Shown: piece by piece, positions 1 to 8,673 of the stretch
Layout of the letters: each line of letters opens with the position of its first letter
Numbering within the stretch: position 1 is the stretch's first letter
NCBI GenBank assembly: GCA_963798805.1
Contig: CAWCVC010000010.1
Location: 62,001-126,000 of the forward strand
Length of the DNA stretch: 64,000 nucleotides
Origin: CAVZCK01 sp963798805
GTDB lineage: Bacteria; Pseudomonadota; Alphaproteobacteria; Rhizobiales; Rhodomicrobiaceae
Direction: 5' to 3'
The notes under the pieces: model-generated
The model's database searches: none
The model's input: only the letters and a program-made list of their open reading frames with translations
What the model was told of the DNA's origin: nothing
Made by a program: the position numbers and the translations under genes

Positions 1-208
1 CCAGGATGACAATGGCGGTAATGATGACGAGGAGGAGATCGTGAAAGCCGTGCATCTGCTCGGCGATCGGCGTGGCGGCCGGCTGAAAGCCGATCTGCCA
101 GTTCTCCGCCCGGCCTTGCGCAGCGTGGCCGGCGCTGGCGAAAAGCACAGCAGAGCCCAGAAGAGCTGCCACATTGAGCGCCAATGTCCTTAAGCTCGTC
201 AGCATCAT
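1..208 (-). CDS. coxB: Cytochrome c oxidase subunit II, N-terminal part (cut by window edge)
   Basis: The complement strand encodes 69 residues from ATG at 208 and runs off the left edge. It has a signal peptide (a hydrophobic stretch ending near SAGHAA, residues 26-31), then NWQIGFQPAATP and a second hydrophobic segment LLLVIITAIVIL. The pattern W-Q-x-G-F-Q-x-A-A-T-P followed by a Phe-His and a membrane helix is typical of the mature N-terminus of alphaproteobacterial aa3 oxidase subunit II, which carries the CuA centre and receives electrons from cytochrome c at the periplasmic face. The CuA ligands lie outside the window. A purine-rich GGGGTGA lies about five bases upstream of the ATG. A second in-frame ATG follows directly. 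Family assignment rests on the N-terminus only. Confidence 0.85.
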   Translation of the reverse strand, partial: MMLTSLRTLALNVAALLGSAVLFASAGHAAQGRAENWQIGFQPAATPIAEQMHGFHDLLLVIITAIVIL

Positions 209-538
209 CAATTCACCCCGAAAGCTTTGCTAGGCTCCAAGCGACGGCGCGGGGCGGCACGCACAGCGCCGCGGCTCCCGCTGAACTCGGGCTCTTCTTA
301 CGCTCATTCCCTCTCCTTATACAACAGGGGTGTGCCGCTAGACCGCACTCCCGTTCGCGACATATTTTCGCGCAGCCGCGGCCGGCTCCCTGCCGATCCG
401 CCGCCTGTCTCACTTTGGCCGTATTGGTGGCAGACACGGCGAGGCTTCTCTTGACCTATTGACCTCCGGCGCATCGGGCGTTTAAGCGGTTGCATCGCGA
501 GGGTATGTGACCAGGATCAAGAGTGGAGAGAGCGCAGC
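209..538. other. Intergenic region between divergent coxB and ialB-like gene
   Basis: This 330-base gap separates two divergent starts, so it must hold both promoters. Small reading frames cross it on both strands, but none has a convincing start site or a protein-like composition. A direct repeat TTGACCTATTGACCT lies near 451-465. I do not recognise a confident -10/-35 pair. Confidence 0.5.
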
Positions 539-1057
539 GTGAATCTCAAACGGCTTCTGGCGGCTTCCGCAATCCTCGCCGTCCTAACCCCGGCCATCGT
601 TGCACACGCAGGAGGACCGGAGCTGAGTTCCAGCGAGGTCAAGGCCACGCACGGCGCCTGGCAACTCCGCTGCGGCCAGCCACCCGGCGCCCATGAGCAA
701 AAATGCGCGCTGGTCCAGAGCGTCAAGGCGGAAGATCGGCCGAATGTGTCTCTCACCGTGATCTTCCTGCGCTCCTATGACGGCAAGACCCGCATCTTGC
801 GCGTCGTCGCTCCGCTCGGCATCCTGCTGCCGACCGGCCTTGGCCTGAAGATCGACAATGTCGATGTCGGTCATGCGCCGTTCCTGAAATGCGGTCCCGT
901 CGGCTGCGTCGCCGAAGTCGTCGCCAATGACGATCTGATGTCGAAGCTGAAGACCGGCAAAAACGCGGTTTTCATCATCTTCCAGACACCGGAATTCGGC
1001 ATCGGCGTGCCGATCTCGCTGGCGGGCTTTTCCGACGGGCTGACGGAGCTGAATTAG
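539..1057 (+). CDS. Invasion-associated locus B (IalB) family periplasmic protein
   Basis: The 172-residue product starts at GTG 539, with GGAGAG about 8 bases upstream. Residues 1-25 form a signal peptide ending in an AHA motif. The mature part has the IalB pattern: a Trp-x-x-x-Cys (WQLRC), a second Cys 12 residues on, then hydrophobic strands PLGILLPTGLGLKID and a closing Cys pair in LKCGPVGC. IalB-family proteins are secreted beta-rich proteins; the name comes from Bartonella erythrocyte invasion, but most members in free-living Rhizobiales have unknown roles. A second member lies at 61779-62492. No operon partner is apparent. Function beyond 'periplasmic, probably disulfide-bonded' is not supported. 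Confidence 0.85.
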   Translation: MNLKRLLAASAILAVLTPAIVAHAGGPELSSSEVKATHGAWQLRCGQPPGAHEQKCALVQSVKAEDRPNVSLTVIFLRSYDGKTRILRVVAPLGILLPTGLGLKIDNVDVGHAPFLKCGPVGCVAEVVANDDLMSKLKTGKNAVFIIFQTPEFGIGVPISLAGFSDGLTELN

Positions 1058-1365
1058 GGTCACAGCTGGGGCGCAGCGCCAAATCTGTGGCGCACTCGCC
1101 ACAAATCCGTGTCCAATTCACCATCCCTCTGTGGATTGCGGCCTCGATGTGTCCGGTTGCGTGCGAATTCCCGTACAATTCTTAACGATTGCAATTCGCG
1201 GCGTGTTTTGCGTCGCCGCGGCGCGCGGAGTTTCGCGAGCGATCTGCTCGCGGTGCCCGCCCAATCTGAATCAGTAAAAGTTGCGTTCGGTCAGTCGGCG
1301 TCTTGCGTGTGATCAGACACCGGAGGGCGCTGCGGCGTCTTTCAAGGCATTACGAGAGAAACCGG
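1058..1365. other. Intergenic region with a hairpin after the IalB-like gene
   Basis: TGTGGCG at 1086-1092 pairs with CGCCACA at 1097-1103 around a 4-base loop, 30 bases after the stop codon. It lacks a clear T-run, so it may be a weak terminator or only a stabilising hairpin. The rest of the gap, about 260 bases, shows no gene. A 67-codon frame inside it has no ribosome site and an implausible Arg/Ser-rich product. Confidence 0.4.
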
Positions 1366-1974
1366 ATGAGACTTTATCGCAGCATAGCTGGCGCCCAAGG
1401 GGGACGGGTGTTCGCTAATCTAGGCGCTGCGTTCGGCATCAACGACGAACTTGCAGCCCAGGTTGTCCGCTATTTTCTGCCCCCGATCATCAAGAGCGTC
1501 TCGCGGCGCATGGAGAGTTCGCAAGGACTCGTCTACTTCCTGGAATTCGTCGGCACGCGGCGGCATGACCGCTTCCTCGCCGATCCGGGCATTTTCGGCC
1601 ATCCTAAGATCGAGGCCGAGGGCCGGGCTATTCTGCGCACGCTGTTCCCGAATGCCAGCAAGCTTCAGAAGATCATCGGCAACCGGGCCAAGGTGCTGCC
1701 CTTGTCGCCGGAGATGCTGGAGAGGATGCTGCCCTATGTCGCCATTCTCGCGCTGGGCGCCATCGAGTTGAAGACGCGGCAGCCGCTCAAGAGCATTCTC
1801 CTGAGCGTTCTGAACGGCCGCGCCGACCCGGTCGCCATGTCCAATCCCTATAAGGCGCTCGCCGGGGAAATCAGACGGCGCCGCGTCGCCGAACACGAGC
1901 AGGACCGGCGCGGCGGCATCTCGGCGGTGTTCGGCGCACTCTTCGCCCGCGCGGATGCTCAGCGGGCGGCGTGA
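1366..1974 (+). CDS. DUF937 family protein
   Basis: I chose ATG 1366 (202 residues) because GAGAG lies about 8 bases upstream. An earlier ATG at 1303 would add 21 Arg-rich residues with no ribosome site. The sequence resembles the DUF937 (YidB-like) family: a small helical start (AGAQGGRVFANLGAAFGI), a run of helices with LPPIIKSVSRRM, the 'GHPKIEAEGRAIL' stretch and a later LPYVAILALGAIE helix. DUF937 proteins are cytoplasmic and of unknown biochemical role. The Arg-rich C-terminus (RRRVAEHEQDRR) may contact nucleic acid or membrane, but that is a guess. The gene ends 3 bases before the convergent gshA stop. Confidence 0.75.
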   Translation: MRLYRSIAGAQGGRVFANLGAAFGINDELAAQVVRYFLPPIIKSVSRRMESSQGLVYFLEFVGTRRHDRFLADPGIFGHPKIEAEGRAILRTLFPNASKLQKIIGNRAKVLPLSPEMLERMLPYVAILALGAIELKTRQPLKSILLSVLNGRADPVAMSNPYKALAGEIRRRRVAEHEQDRRGGISAVFGALFARADAQRAA

Positions 1975-1977
1975 GCC

Positions 1978-3360
1978 TCAATAGGCTTCGGCGGTGAAAA
2001 TCTTGTCGATGTCGCCGCCCCACTCTTGCTCGTACTTCCGGAGCAGAAGCTCGGCGGGCGTCATTTTGCTCGCCACGATTTCTTCCAGGCTCTCGAGAAA
2101 GACCAATTCGTCGTCCGCACCGGTGTTGAGGCAGGCGCGGCTGCGCAGGCCCTGCCTGGCAATCTCCACCATATCACTCGCGATCGGCAGCACCGTGCCG
2201 CCTCGAAAGGACGTGTTCAGTCCGTCGCGGGGAACGGCGTCGCGCATCGCCTGACGCTCCTCCGCCGTCCAGTCCTTGACGAGATCCCAGGCAGCGTCGA
2301 GGCTCGCCTGATCGTAGAGAATGCCGGTCCACAGGGCCGGCAGCGCGCACAGACGCCGCCAAGGGCCACCGTCGGCGCCGCGCATTTCCAGGAACTTCTT
2401 CAGCCGCACCTCGGGGAACAGCGTCGTAAGATGGTCCGCCCAGTCGGCCATGGTAGCGCGCTCGCCCGGCAGTTGCGGCAGCTTGCCGGCGAGAAGGTCG
2501 CGGAACGAGGCGCCGGTGACATCGAAATAGCGGCCATGCCGGTAGACAAAATACATCGGCACATCGAGCGCATAGTCGACATAGCGCTCGAAGCTCATGC
2601 CGTCCTCGAAGGCGAAGGGCAGCATGCCGGTGCGCGCCTTGTCGGTGTCCTTCCAGATCTCGCTGCGATAGGAGAGGAAGCCGTTCGGCTTGCCCTCCTT
2701 GAACGGGGAATTGGCGAACAATGCCGTCGCGACCGGCTGCAGCGCCAGGCTGACGCGCAGCTTCTTCACCATGTCGGCTTCGTCGGAGAAGTCGAGATTG
2801 ACCTGCACCGTGCAGGAGCGGAACATCATGTCGAGGCCGAGCGCGCCAACCTTCGGCATATAGGCCGCCATGATCTTGTAGCGCCCCTTCGGCATGCGCG
2901 GCGTCTCAGCCATCGTCCATTTCGGCGAGAAGCCGAGCCCCAGCATGCCGATGCCGAGCGCGTTGCCGGCCTCGCGCACCTGAGCCAGATGCGTGTTCAC
3001 CTCGCTGCAGGTGTCGTGGATGGTGCGCAGCGGCGCGCCGGAGAGCTCGAACTGCCCCCCCGGCTCCAGCGTGATCGAGCCGCCCGCCTCGCAATGCGGG
3101 TCCTTCAGCGCAATGACGTTCTCGCCCTCATAGATCGGCTCCCAGCCGAAGCGCGCGCACATCTCCTGAAGCAGCGCGGCAATGCCGGAGGGGCCCTCAT
3201 AGGGGACCGGCGACAGATCGGCCTTGTGGAAGCCGAATTTTTCATGCTCGGTCCCGATCCTCCAGTCCTGGGCGAGTTTGCAGCCGGCCTCCAGATAGGC
3301 TACGAGCTGGTCGCGGCTCTCGATCGGCGCGTCAGCCTTGTCCTTGTCGCGTGCGAGCAT
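1978..3360 (-). CDS. gshA: Glutamate-cysteine ligase (plant/alphaproteobacterial type)
   Basis: This 460-residue enzyme joins glutamate and cysteine using ATP, the first step of glutathione synthesis in the cytoplasm. It belongs to the GCS2-like family found in plants and alphaproteobacteria rather than the E. coli GshA type. Visible family features are GTEHEKFGF at residues 36-44, the glutamate-binding/acid patch TLEPGGQFELSG at 97-108, MMFRSCTVQVNLDF in the middle and FEMRGADGGPWRRLCALPA-like sequence (residues about 326-345). Length matches the family (about 450-460). It is a single-gene unit; the downstream neighbour converges on it. AGGG about 8 bases before the ATG fits a ribosome site. 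Products such as Grx4 (grxD) and glyoxalase I in this window also depend on glutathione. Confidence 0.95.
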   Translation of the reverse strand: MLARDKDKADAPIESRDQLVAYLEAGCKLAQDWRIGTEHEKFGFHKADLSPVPYEGPSGIAALLQEMCARFGWEPIYEGENVIALKDPHCEAGGSITLEPGGQFELSGAPLRTIHDTCSEVNTHLAQVREAGNALGIGMLGLGFSPKWTMAETPRMPKGRYKIMAAYMPKVGALGLDMMFRSCTVQVNLDFSDEADMVKKLRVSLALQPVATALFANSPFKEGKPNGFLSYRSEIWKDTDKARTGMLPFAFEDGMSFERYVDYALDVPMYFVYRHGRYFDVTGASFRDLLAGKLPQLPGERATMADWADHLTTLFPEVRLKKFLEMRGADGGPWRRLCALPALWTGILYDQASLDAAWDLVKDWTAEERQAMRDAVPRDGLNTSFRGGTVLPIASDMVEIARQGLRSRACLNTGADDELVFLESLEEIVASKMTPAELLLRKYEQEWGGDIDKIFTAEAY

Positions 3361-3674
3361 GAATAAACCCTTCGCCTTCCGTTCAGCCCCGGATTCCTTA
3401 AATCTGGTTACACTCCAAGATCAAGCCAAGCTGGAGGCGCCCCGGTGCGCATCAGATGATGGCGGTCAAAAAAATTCGAGCAAATTCTTTTTTATTTTCC
3501 TTCTTGTCACGACACTTTCCTAATCAATTGCCTCGGCTTGCTGCGCAGGCTCGGCTTTGCCTCGATCTCCTCATGTCGATTTCACGGCCCAGACGCGGCG
3601 TTTGCCGTGAATGCGTTTGTCGGCTATGCGTTCGGGGATCGGGCAACGCTTTCGATGAATGAAGGCCGACGGCC
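3361..3674. other. Intergenic region between divergent gshA and murI
   Basis: The gap of 314 bases must contain both promoters. It has an AT-rich patch at about 3465-3530 (runs of A then T), which is unusual for this GC-rich genome and could be part of the promoter area. I see no gene, no hairpin with a T-run and no recognisable operator. Confidence 0.4.
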
Positions 3675-4502
3675 ATGGGGCAGCAGACAAGACAGCCGCG
3701 TCTTTTGATTTTCGACTCCGGCCTTGGCGGGCTCACGGTGCTGCGCGCAATTCGCGCCGCGGTGCCCGAGGCGAGCGTCACCTATCTTGCCGATGATGCG
3801 CGATTTCCCTATTCGGCGCTCGGCGATGCGGAGCTGTCTGCGTGCGCCTGCGAGGTGCTGGCGGCGCCTGTTGCGGCCTTCCGGCCCGACGCCATCGTGA
3901 TCGCCTGCAACACCGCCTCGACGACCGCCTTGCCGGCCTTGCGCGCCACCTTTGCGCCGCCGATCATCGGCACCGTTCCCGCGATCAAGCCGGCGGCGCA
4001 GCTCAGCCGGAGCGGTCTCGTCTCGGTGCTCGGCACCTCCGCGACCGCCCGCCGCGACTATACACGCGCGCTGATCGCCGAATTCGGCGAAGGCCGGGAC
4101 TTCACGCTCGTCGGATCGGCTCGCCTCGCGGGGCTCACGGAAATCGTCATGAACGGCGGCAGCGTGCCGGACGAAGCGATCCGCCAGGAGATCGGGCCGT
4201 GCTTCGTCGAGAAGGGCGGCCGCCGGACCGATGTCGTCGTGCTCGCCTGCACGCATTACCCGCTGCTGCTCGGCGTCATGGAGAGGCTCGCGCCGTGGCC
4301 GGTCGCGTGGCTCGATCCCGCCCCCGCCATTGCCCGCCGCACCGCCAATGTGCTCGCCAATCTCGGCTTTCCAGTCGGCGTCGGCTTTGCACGGGAGAGC
4401 GGAAAGGCCATCTTCACCTCCGGTAAAGCGCCCTCACCTGCCCTCGCGTCGCTGCTGGAAGCTTACGGCCTGGCGGCGGCGAGCGAAGAAACCTGCCGCT
4501 AG
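3675..4502 (+). CDS. murI: Glutamate racemase
   Basis: MurI interconverts L- and D-glutamate to supply D-Glu for peptidoglycan. The 275-residue product has the family hallmarks: DSGLGG at 14-19, the first catalytic cysteine in ACNTAST (Cys78) and the second in ACTHYP (Cys192). These cysteines act as the two acid/base groups of the cofactor-independent racemase. Length is normal. It is followed 60 bases later by purB on the same strand, so the two may be cotranscribed. Nothing looks damaged. Confidence 0.96.
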   Translation: MGQQTRQPRLLIFDSGLGGLTVLRAIRAAVPEASVTYLADDARFPYSALGDAELSACACEVLAAPVAAFRPDAIVIACNTASTTALPALRATFAPPIIGTVPAIKPAAQLSRSGLVSVLGTSATARRDYTRALIAEFGEGRDFTLVGSARLAGLTEIVMNGGSVPDEAIRQEIGPCFVEKGGRRTDVVVLACTHYPLLLGVMERLAPWPVAWLDPAPAIARRTANVLANLGFPVGVGFARESGKAIFTSGKAPSPALASLLEAYGLAAASEETCR

Positions 4503-4562
4503 CGCGTGGGCTTATTGCCTGTTACCCACGGCACCCACACACAGCCCGATGGACGAACCGCG

Positions 4563-5861
<1,299 letters not shown>

Positions 5862-5952
5862 GAGACGAACCGGTCTTGGGGCACGGGGCAATCACCCGTC
5901 TGACCCCGTCAAGCACCGCCAGACATAATTCATAAAAGCGGCAAGTTTTGCG

Positions 5953-5967
5953 TTAACCATATTTTAA
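5953..5967 (+). promoter_or_regulatory. CtrA-type binding site (TTAA-N7-TTAA)
   Basis: TTAACCATATTTTAA has two TTAA half-sites separated by exactly seven bases, and the first half continues as TTAACCAT, the classic alphaproteobacterial CtrA half-site. It lies in an AT-rich stretch about 130 bases upstream of the Tyr/His-rich protein at 6096. CtrA is the response regulator at the end of the CckA phosphorelay, and cckA itself is in this window. Binding is inferred. Confidence 0.5.
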
Positions 5968-6095
5968 GAATTAAAGTTTTAGTTGAATTTTATTCACTCA
6001 ACACGTGAACTTTTTCGTAGACTTCCGGTTGTTCCCCGGCGCACCGCCGACCGCCTGTTGGACGGCAGTCAAGCGCAGAGCGACAGGAGGTTTAC

Positions 6096-6443
6096 ATGCG
6101 TATTTCGTCCTTGGTTGTACCCGCGCTCGCGGCCGTTCTCGGCGCTTCGACCGCAAGCGTACAGAAAGCGGAAGCAGCGCCCCTCGGTCCAAATCTCGCC
6201 TCTACTGTGACGCAAAGCTCGATCATGCCGGCGGGCTACGATGGCGATGGATACGGATATCACGGCTGCCATCGGCCATACTACGGTTATTACCATCAAA
6301 GAAGCTATTATCCGCATCATTATTACAACAATTATTACAACAGCTATTCCTATAACTATTACAATTACGATCAACCCTATTATCGCCACGATTATTACCC
6401 GCGGCACCATTACCATCGCGACTATTGCTGCGACTATCACTGA
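6096..6443 (+). CDS. Tyr/His-rich small secreted protein
   Basis: The 115-residue product begins with a signal peptide (MRISSLVVPALAAVLGAS to about residue 27). After about residue 46 the remaining chain is low-complexity, about 25 tyrosines in some 69 residues, mixed with His, Asn, Asp and Arg, in units such as YYGYYHQ, NNYYNSYSYNYYNY and RHHYHRDYCCDYH. Three cysteines occur in this part. The DNA reflects this with ATTATTACAAC-like repeats and locally low GC. Tyr-rich secreted proteins of this sort are seen in Rhizobiales but have no known function. Tyr and His could allow cross-linking or metal binding; that is inference. A perfect CtrA-type box lies upstream. The gene appears monocistronic. 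Confidence 0.75.
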   Translation: MRISSLVVPALAAVLGASTASVQKAEAAPLGPNLASTVTQSSIMPAGYDGDGYGYHGCHRPYYGYYHQRSYYPHHYYNNYYNSYSYNYYNYDQPYYRHDYYPRHHYHRDYCCDYH

Positions 6444-6465
6444 GCCGAAAAAACGTCGCGTCCCG

Positions 6466-6487
6466 GCCCGGCGATCAAGCGCCGGGC
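6466..6487. terminator. Hairpin between convergent genes
   Basis: GCCCGGCG (6466-6473) pairs perfectly with CGCCGGGC (6480-6487) around a 6-base loop. It lies 23 bases after the Tyr/His-rich gene and before the convergent small membrane gene. There is no T-run on either side, so terminator function is only likely from position. Confidence 0.35.
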
Positions 6488-6542
6488 TGCGTCCCTGACG
6501 AGCCGGAGTTGCCTCGCTGGCAGGCCGGGGGCCCACGCGTTC

Positions 6543-6716
6543 TCAGCGACGGTCTTCCTCCTCATAGAGACGTTCGACCGCCCGGTCGCCCTCGCGCTTG
6601 ACCGCGGGGTTCTGCGAGCGCGTCCGCCACTGCCACATGGCATAGGCGATGCCTGCTCCGAGAATGAGCGTGCCGATCACCGTGCCGATGAACCACGCGA
6701 CTGATCCGATATCCAT
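6543..6716 (-). CDS. Small single-span membrane protein (57 aa)
   Basis: The complement strand from ATG 6716 encodes 57 residues: MDIGSVAWFIGTVIGTLILG, continuing as a membrane helix through about residue 28, then a Trp-Gln-Trp-Arg boundary and a charged, cytoplasmic-type tail ending in EEEDRR. The composition (one clear helix, positive side after it, acidic end) is that of a real small membrane protein rather than a chance frame. Purines (AGCGTTCGCTCTTCC context) do not give a strong ribosome site. I recognise no family. Confidence 0.6.
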   Translation of the reverse strand: MDIGSVAWFIGTVIGTLILGAGIAYAMWQWRTRSQNPAVKREGDRAVERLYEEEDRR

Positions 6717-6793
6717 GGAAGAGCGAACGCTGCGGTAAGATGAATGTTCCGGCAGCGTCGCCCGGCGGGGCTAAACCGCCGGACCGGCTTGGT

Positions 6794-7039
6794 TCAGGCG
6801 ATCAGGGCGCGAATAGCGTCCGCATTCACCGCGACAATGATGCCGGCGATGAAATAGACGATGTCGCCGACAAGCCCGCGCTTCAACCGATATCCCAGTC
6901 CCGGAAAGAAGGCGTGCGCCCAACTCTTGTGAATAGTCAGAGATTTGTAGGTGGTGTAGCCGAAATCGAAGACGATCTGGATGGTCTTAAGGACAACGAA
7001 GACCAAGATCAGTAAAAGAATATTGTAAACGACACTCAT
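6794..7039 (-). CDS. Small membrane protein (81 aa)
   Basis: I chose ATG 7039, which has GAGGGAGTG just upstream; an earlier ATG at 7123 adds 28 basic residues and no ribosome site. The product has an N-terminal membrane helix (VVYNILLLILVFVVLKTI), a central polar part with several Tyr, Lys and His (TTYKSLTIHKSWAHAFFPG) and a second helix near the end (GDIVYFIAGIIVAVNADAI). No family recognised. It is in the same direction as the 57-aa protein downstream but separated by 77 bases, so cotranscription is possible. Confidence 0.65.
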   Translation of the reverse strand: MSVVYNILLLILVFVVLKTIQIVFDFGYTTYKSLTIHKSWAHAFFPGLGYRLKRGLVGDIVYFIAGIIVAVNADAIRALIA

Positions 7040-7106
7040 GACACTCCCTCGAGGCGGCTTTGCCGCCAACCCTTCCCCCGCCTTGCGCGAATGCAATGCT
7101 CGCCAC

Positions 7107-7202
7107 CTAGTGCACTGACGCATTCACTTCGTTCATGCGTTCGCGCACTAGCCTTTTGTTTTGTATCAATTTTTCCAAACTCCGGCTGGAGCCTCCGTTT
7201 GG
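7107..7202. repeat. Cluster of inverted and direct repeats
   Basis: CTAGTGC (7107-7113) pairs with GCACTAG (7145-7151); the inner bases also pair partly (GCAT...ATGC), giving a long imperfect hairpin. A second hairpin has CCAAAC (7175-7180) with GTTTGG (7197-7202). GCACTAGCC is also a direct repeat at 7145-7153 and 7209-7217; the second copy overlaps the aldolase stop codon. Neither hairpin is followed by a T-run on the minus strand, so this looks like an intergenic repeat element more than a terminator. Confidence 0.5.
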
Positions 7203-7211
7203 GTTGATGCA

Positions 7212-8021
7212 CTAGCCGTAAGGGGCATCACTCCTGGCGTTCGCCACCGGTGAAAGCCCATCGAAAACCCGCCGCGCGGCCTTCGCACCTTCGCTCACCC
7301 AGCGAACGTCATTGCCTACCGCGATCACCTGCCAGCCCTTTTCGATCATGGACTTAGCATAATCGGCGTCATTGGCGAAGACCATCGCCATGACGCTGTT
7401 TTCCCTGCATTTGGCCAGCAGCAGGTCGAGCGCGGCGAGCACCTCCGGCGCGCGGATGTCGCTATGGGCGCCGCCCGACAGCGTCAGCGCCAGATCGTTC
7501 GGCCCGGCGCAGATCATGTCGAGGCCGGGCGTGCCGAGGATCTTGTCGAGATTATCTAGCGCCGTCTTGGTCTCGATCTGGCCGCAGGCGATCGTCCAGT
7601 CATTCGCCGCGCGGACATAGTCAGGCAGCACCAGCCTGGCGCGGTAGGGGCCGAGGCTGCGGCTGCCAAGCGGGGGGAATTTCACCGCCTCGACGAAGCG
7701 CCAGGCGTCGTCGGCGCTGTTGATCATCGGGCAGATGACGCCATGCGCGCCGGCATCGAGCGCCCGGCCGATCAGGCCGAAATCGATCGCGGCGACGCGC
7801 ACCAGTGCCGGTGCGCGCGCGGCGCCGGCCGCGGTCAGGCAGGCCACCAGCTCCGGATTGCCGCCCAGCCCGTGCTGCTGGTCGATAGTGACGAGATCGG
7901 CGCCGGCATCCGCCGCGACCTCGACCGCAAGGGCCGAGCCGAGCGACAGCCAGGCGTTGAACAGCGGCTTCCCGCCGGCGATCTTGGCGCGGATCGGGCC
8001 GCCCCCCGTTTCGGTGCTCAT
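7212..8021 (-). CDS. HpcH/HpaI-family class II aldolase
   Basis: The 269-residue protein belongs to the HpcH/HpaI aldolase / citrate lyase beta family: a TIM barrel that uses a divalent metal to split or form C-C bonds in 2-keto-hydroxy acids. Seen here are the family stretches LVTIDQQHG near residues 43-51 (metal/base region), VICPMINSADDA, the PLGSRSLGPYRA loop and GLDMICAGPNDLALTLS. The residue normally written D-x-E-H before the loop is here DQQHG, as in some members. Preferred substrate cannot be told; 4-hydroxy-2-oxoheptanedioate aldolase and related enzymes are possible. It starts 2 bases after the stop of the zeta inhibitor gene, so the two form an operon. Confidence 0.85.
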   Translation of the reverse strand: MSTETGGGPIRAKIAGGKPLFNAWLSLGSALAVEVAADAGADLVTIDQQHGLGGNPELVACLTAAGAARAPALVRVAAIDFGLIGRALDAGAHGVICPMINSADDAWRFVEAVKFPPLGSRSLGPYRARLVLPDYVRAANDWTIACGQIETKTALDNLDKILGTPGLDMICAGPNDLALTLSGGAHSDIRAPEVLAALDLLLAKCRENSVMAMVFANDADYAKSMIEKGWQVIAVGNDVRWVSEGAKAARRVFDGLSPVANARSDAPYG

Positions 8022-8023
8022 CG

Positions 8024-8356
8024 TCAGGACGCCTTGCCCTCGGCCTCGATCTGCCGGATCGCCTCGGACATCTTGTCAGCCAGGATGTTGCGGAGCTTGC
8101 CTTCGGTGCAATCGACGCCCTTCGCCTCCAGATCGGCTTTCACCTTGCCGAGAATGTCTTGGTCCCCAGGCTCCTTGAAATCCGCCTTGACCACGCTTTT
8201 GGCGTAGGTCTCGGCCTCGTCGCCCTTAATGCCGAGCTGCCCGGCCGCCCACAACCCGAACAGCTTGTCGCGGCGCACCGTGGCTTTGAAGCGCAACTCC
8301 TCGTCATGGGCGAATTTCCGCTCGAACGCCTTTTCCCGTTCGTCGAAAGTCGTCAT
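8024..8356 (-). CDS. ATP synthase inhibitor zeta subunit (DUF1476)
   Basis: The 110-residue protein matches DUF1476, the alphaproteobacterial F1-ATPase inhibitor zeta first described in Paracoccus. The start MTTFDEREKAFERKFAHDEE is the highly conserved inhibitory N-terminal helix, followed by LRFKATVRRDKLFGLWAA and a charged C-terminal helical domain (DILGKVKADLEAKGVDCTE...). In the cell it blocks ATP hydrolysis by F1 when the membrane is de-energised. It is the first gene of a two-gene unit with the aldolase. Normal length. Confidence in family is high; physiological role in this strain is inferred. Confidence 0.92.
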   Translation of the reverse strand: MTTFDEREKAFERKFAHDEELRFKATVRRDKLFGLWAAGQLGIKGDEAETYAKSVVKADFKEPGDQDILGKVKADLEAKGVDCTEGKLRNILADKMSEAIRQIEAEGKAS

Positions 8357-8673
8357 CCCGCAGTCCTCTCCTGATAAGTCCGATAATGGGCGAATAAGCG
8401 CAGAGCCGAAGGAGACATAACCTGCTCCGCGCGGCGTTTCAACGCGGCACGTCTATATGCTTTATCATCAAAGGATTGTTTCGCGACGGCAAAACCGCTA
8501 GGGTCGCCGCGCGTAACGGACTGACCCCAACGGAGGATTGAAGGCGCGCGGAACACAACTTTGGCGCGCATGCTTGTTCGCCCCGCGGCCAAGTCATATA
8601 TGCCATAATCGAAAAAGCCGCGGGCTCTGGCGCAACGCGGCCTTTTGCATTTATCCAGCGAGGTTCGATCCCC
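8357..8673. other. Divergent regulatory region and purC leader hairpin
   Basis: This 317-base gap separates the zeta inhibitor gene from purC. A possible sigma-70 promoter is TTGTTC (8574-8579) and TATATG (8597-8602) with 17-base spacing. Downstream, GCCGCG (8617-8622) pairs with CGCGGC (8636-8641), flanked by AAAA before and CTTTT after, giving a terminator-like hairpin in the purC leader. It could act as an attenuator, but no alternative pairing or leader peptide is obvious. No gene seen. Confidence 0.4.

Noticed and set aside
1109..1312. 67-codon frame after the first IalB gene
   Set aside because: Arg/Ser-rich product, no ribosome site, and it covers the hairpin that ends the upstream gene.
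2026..3366. Long open frame (446 codons) on the plus strand opposite gshA
   Set aside because: It is the shadow of gshA: high GC keeps the opposite strand open, the product is rich in Arg/Ala/Gly/His, and there is no ribosome site.
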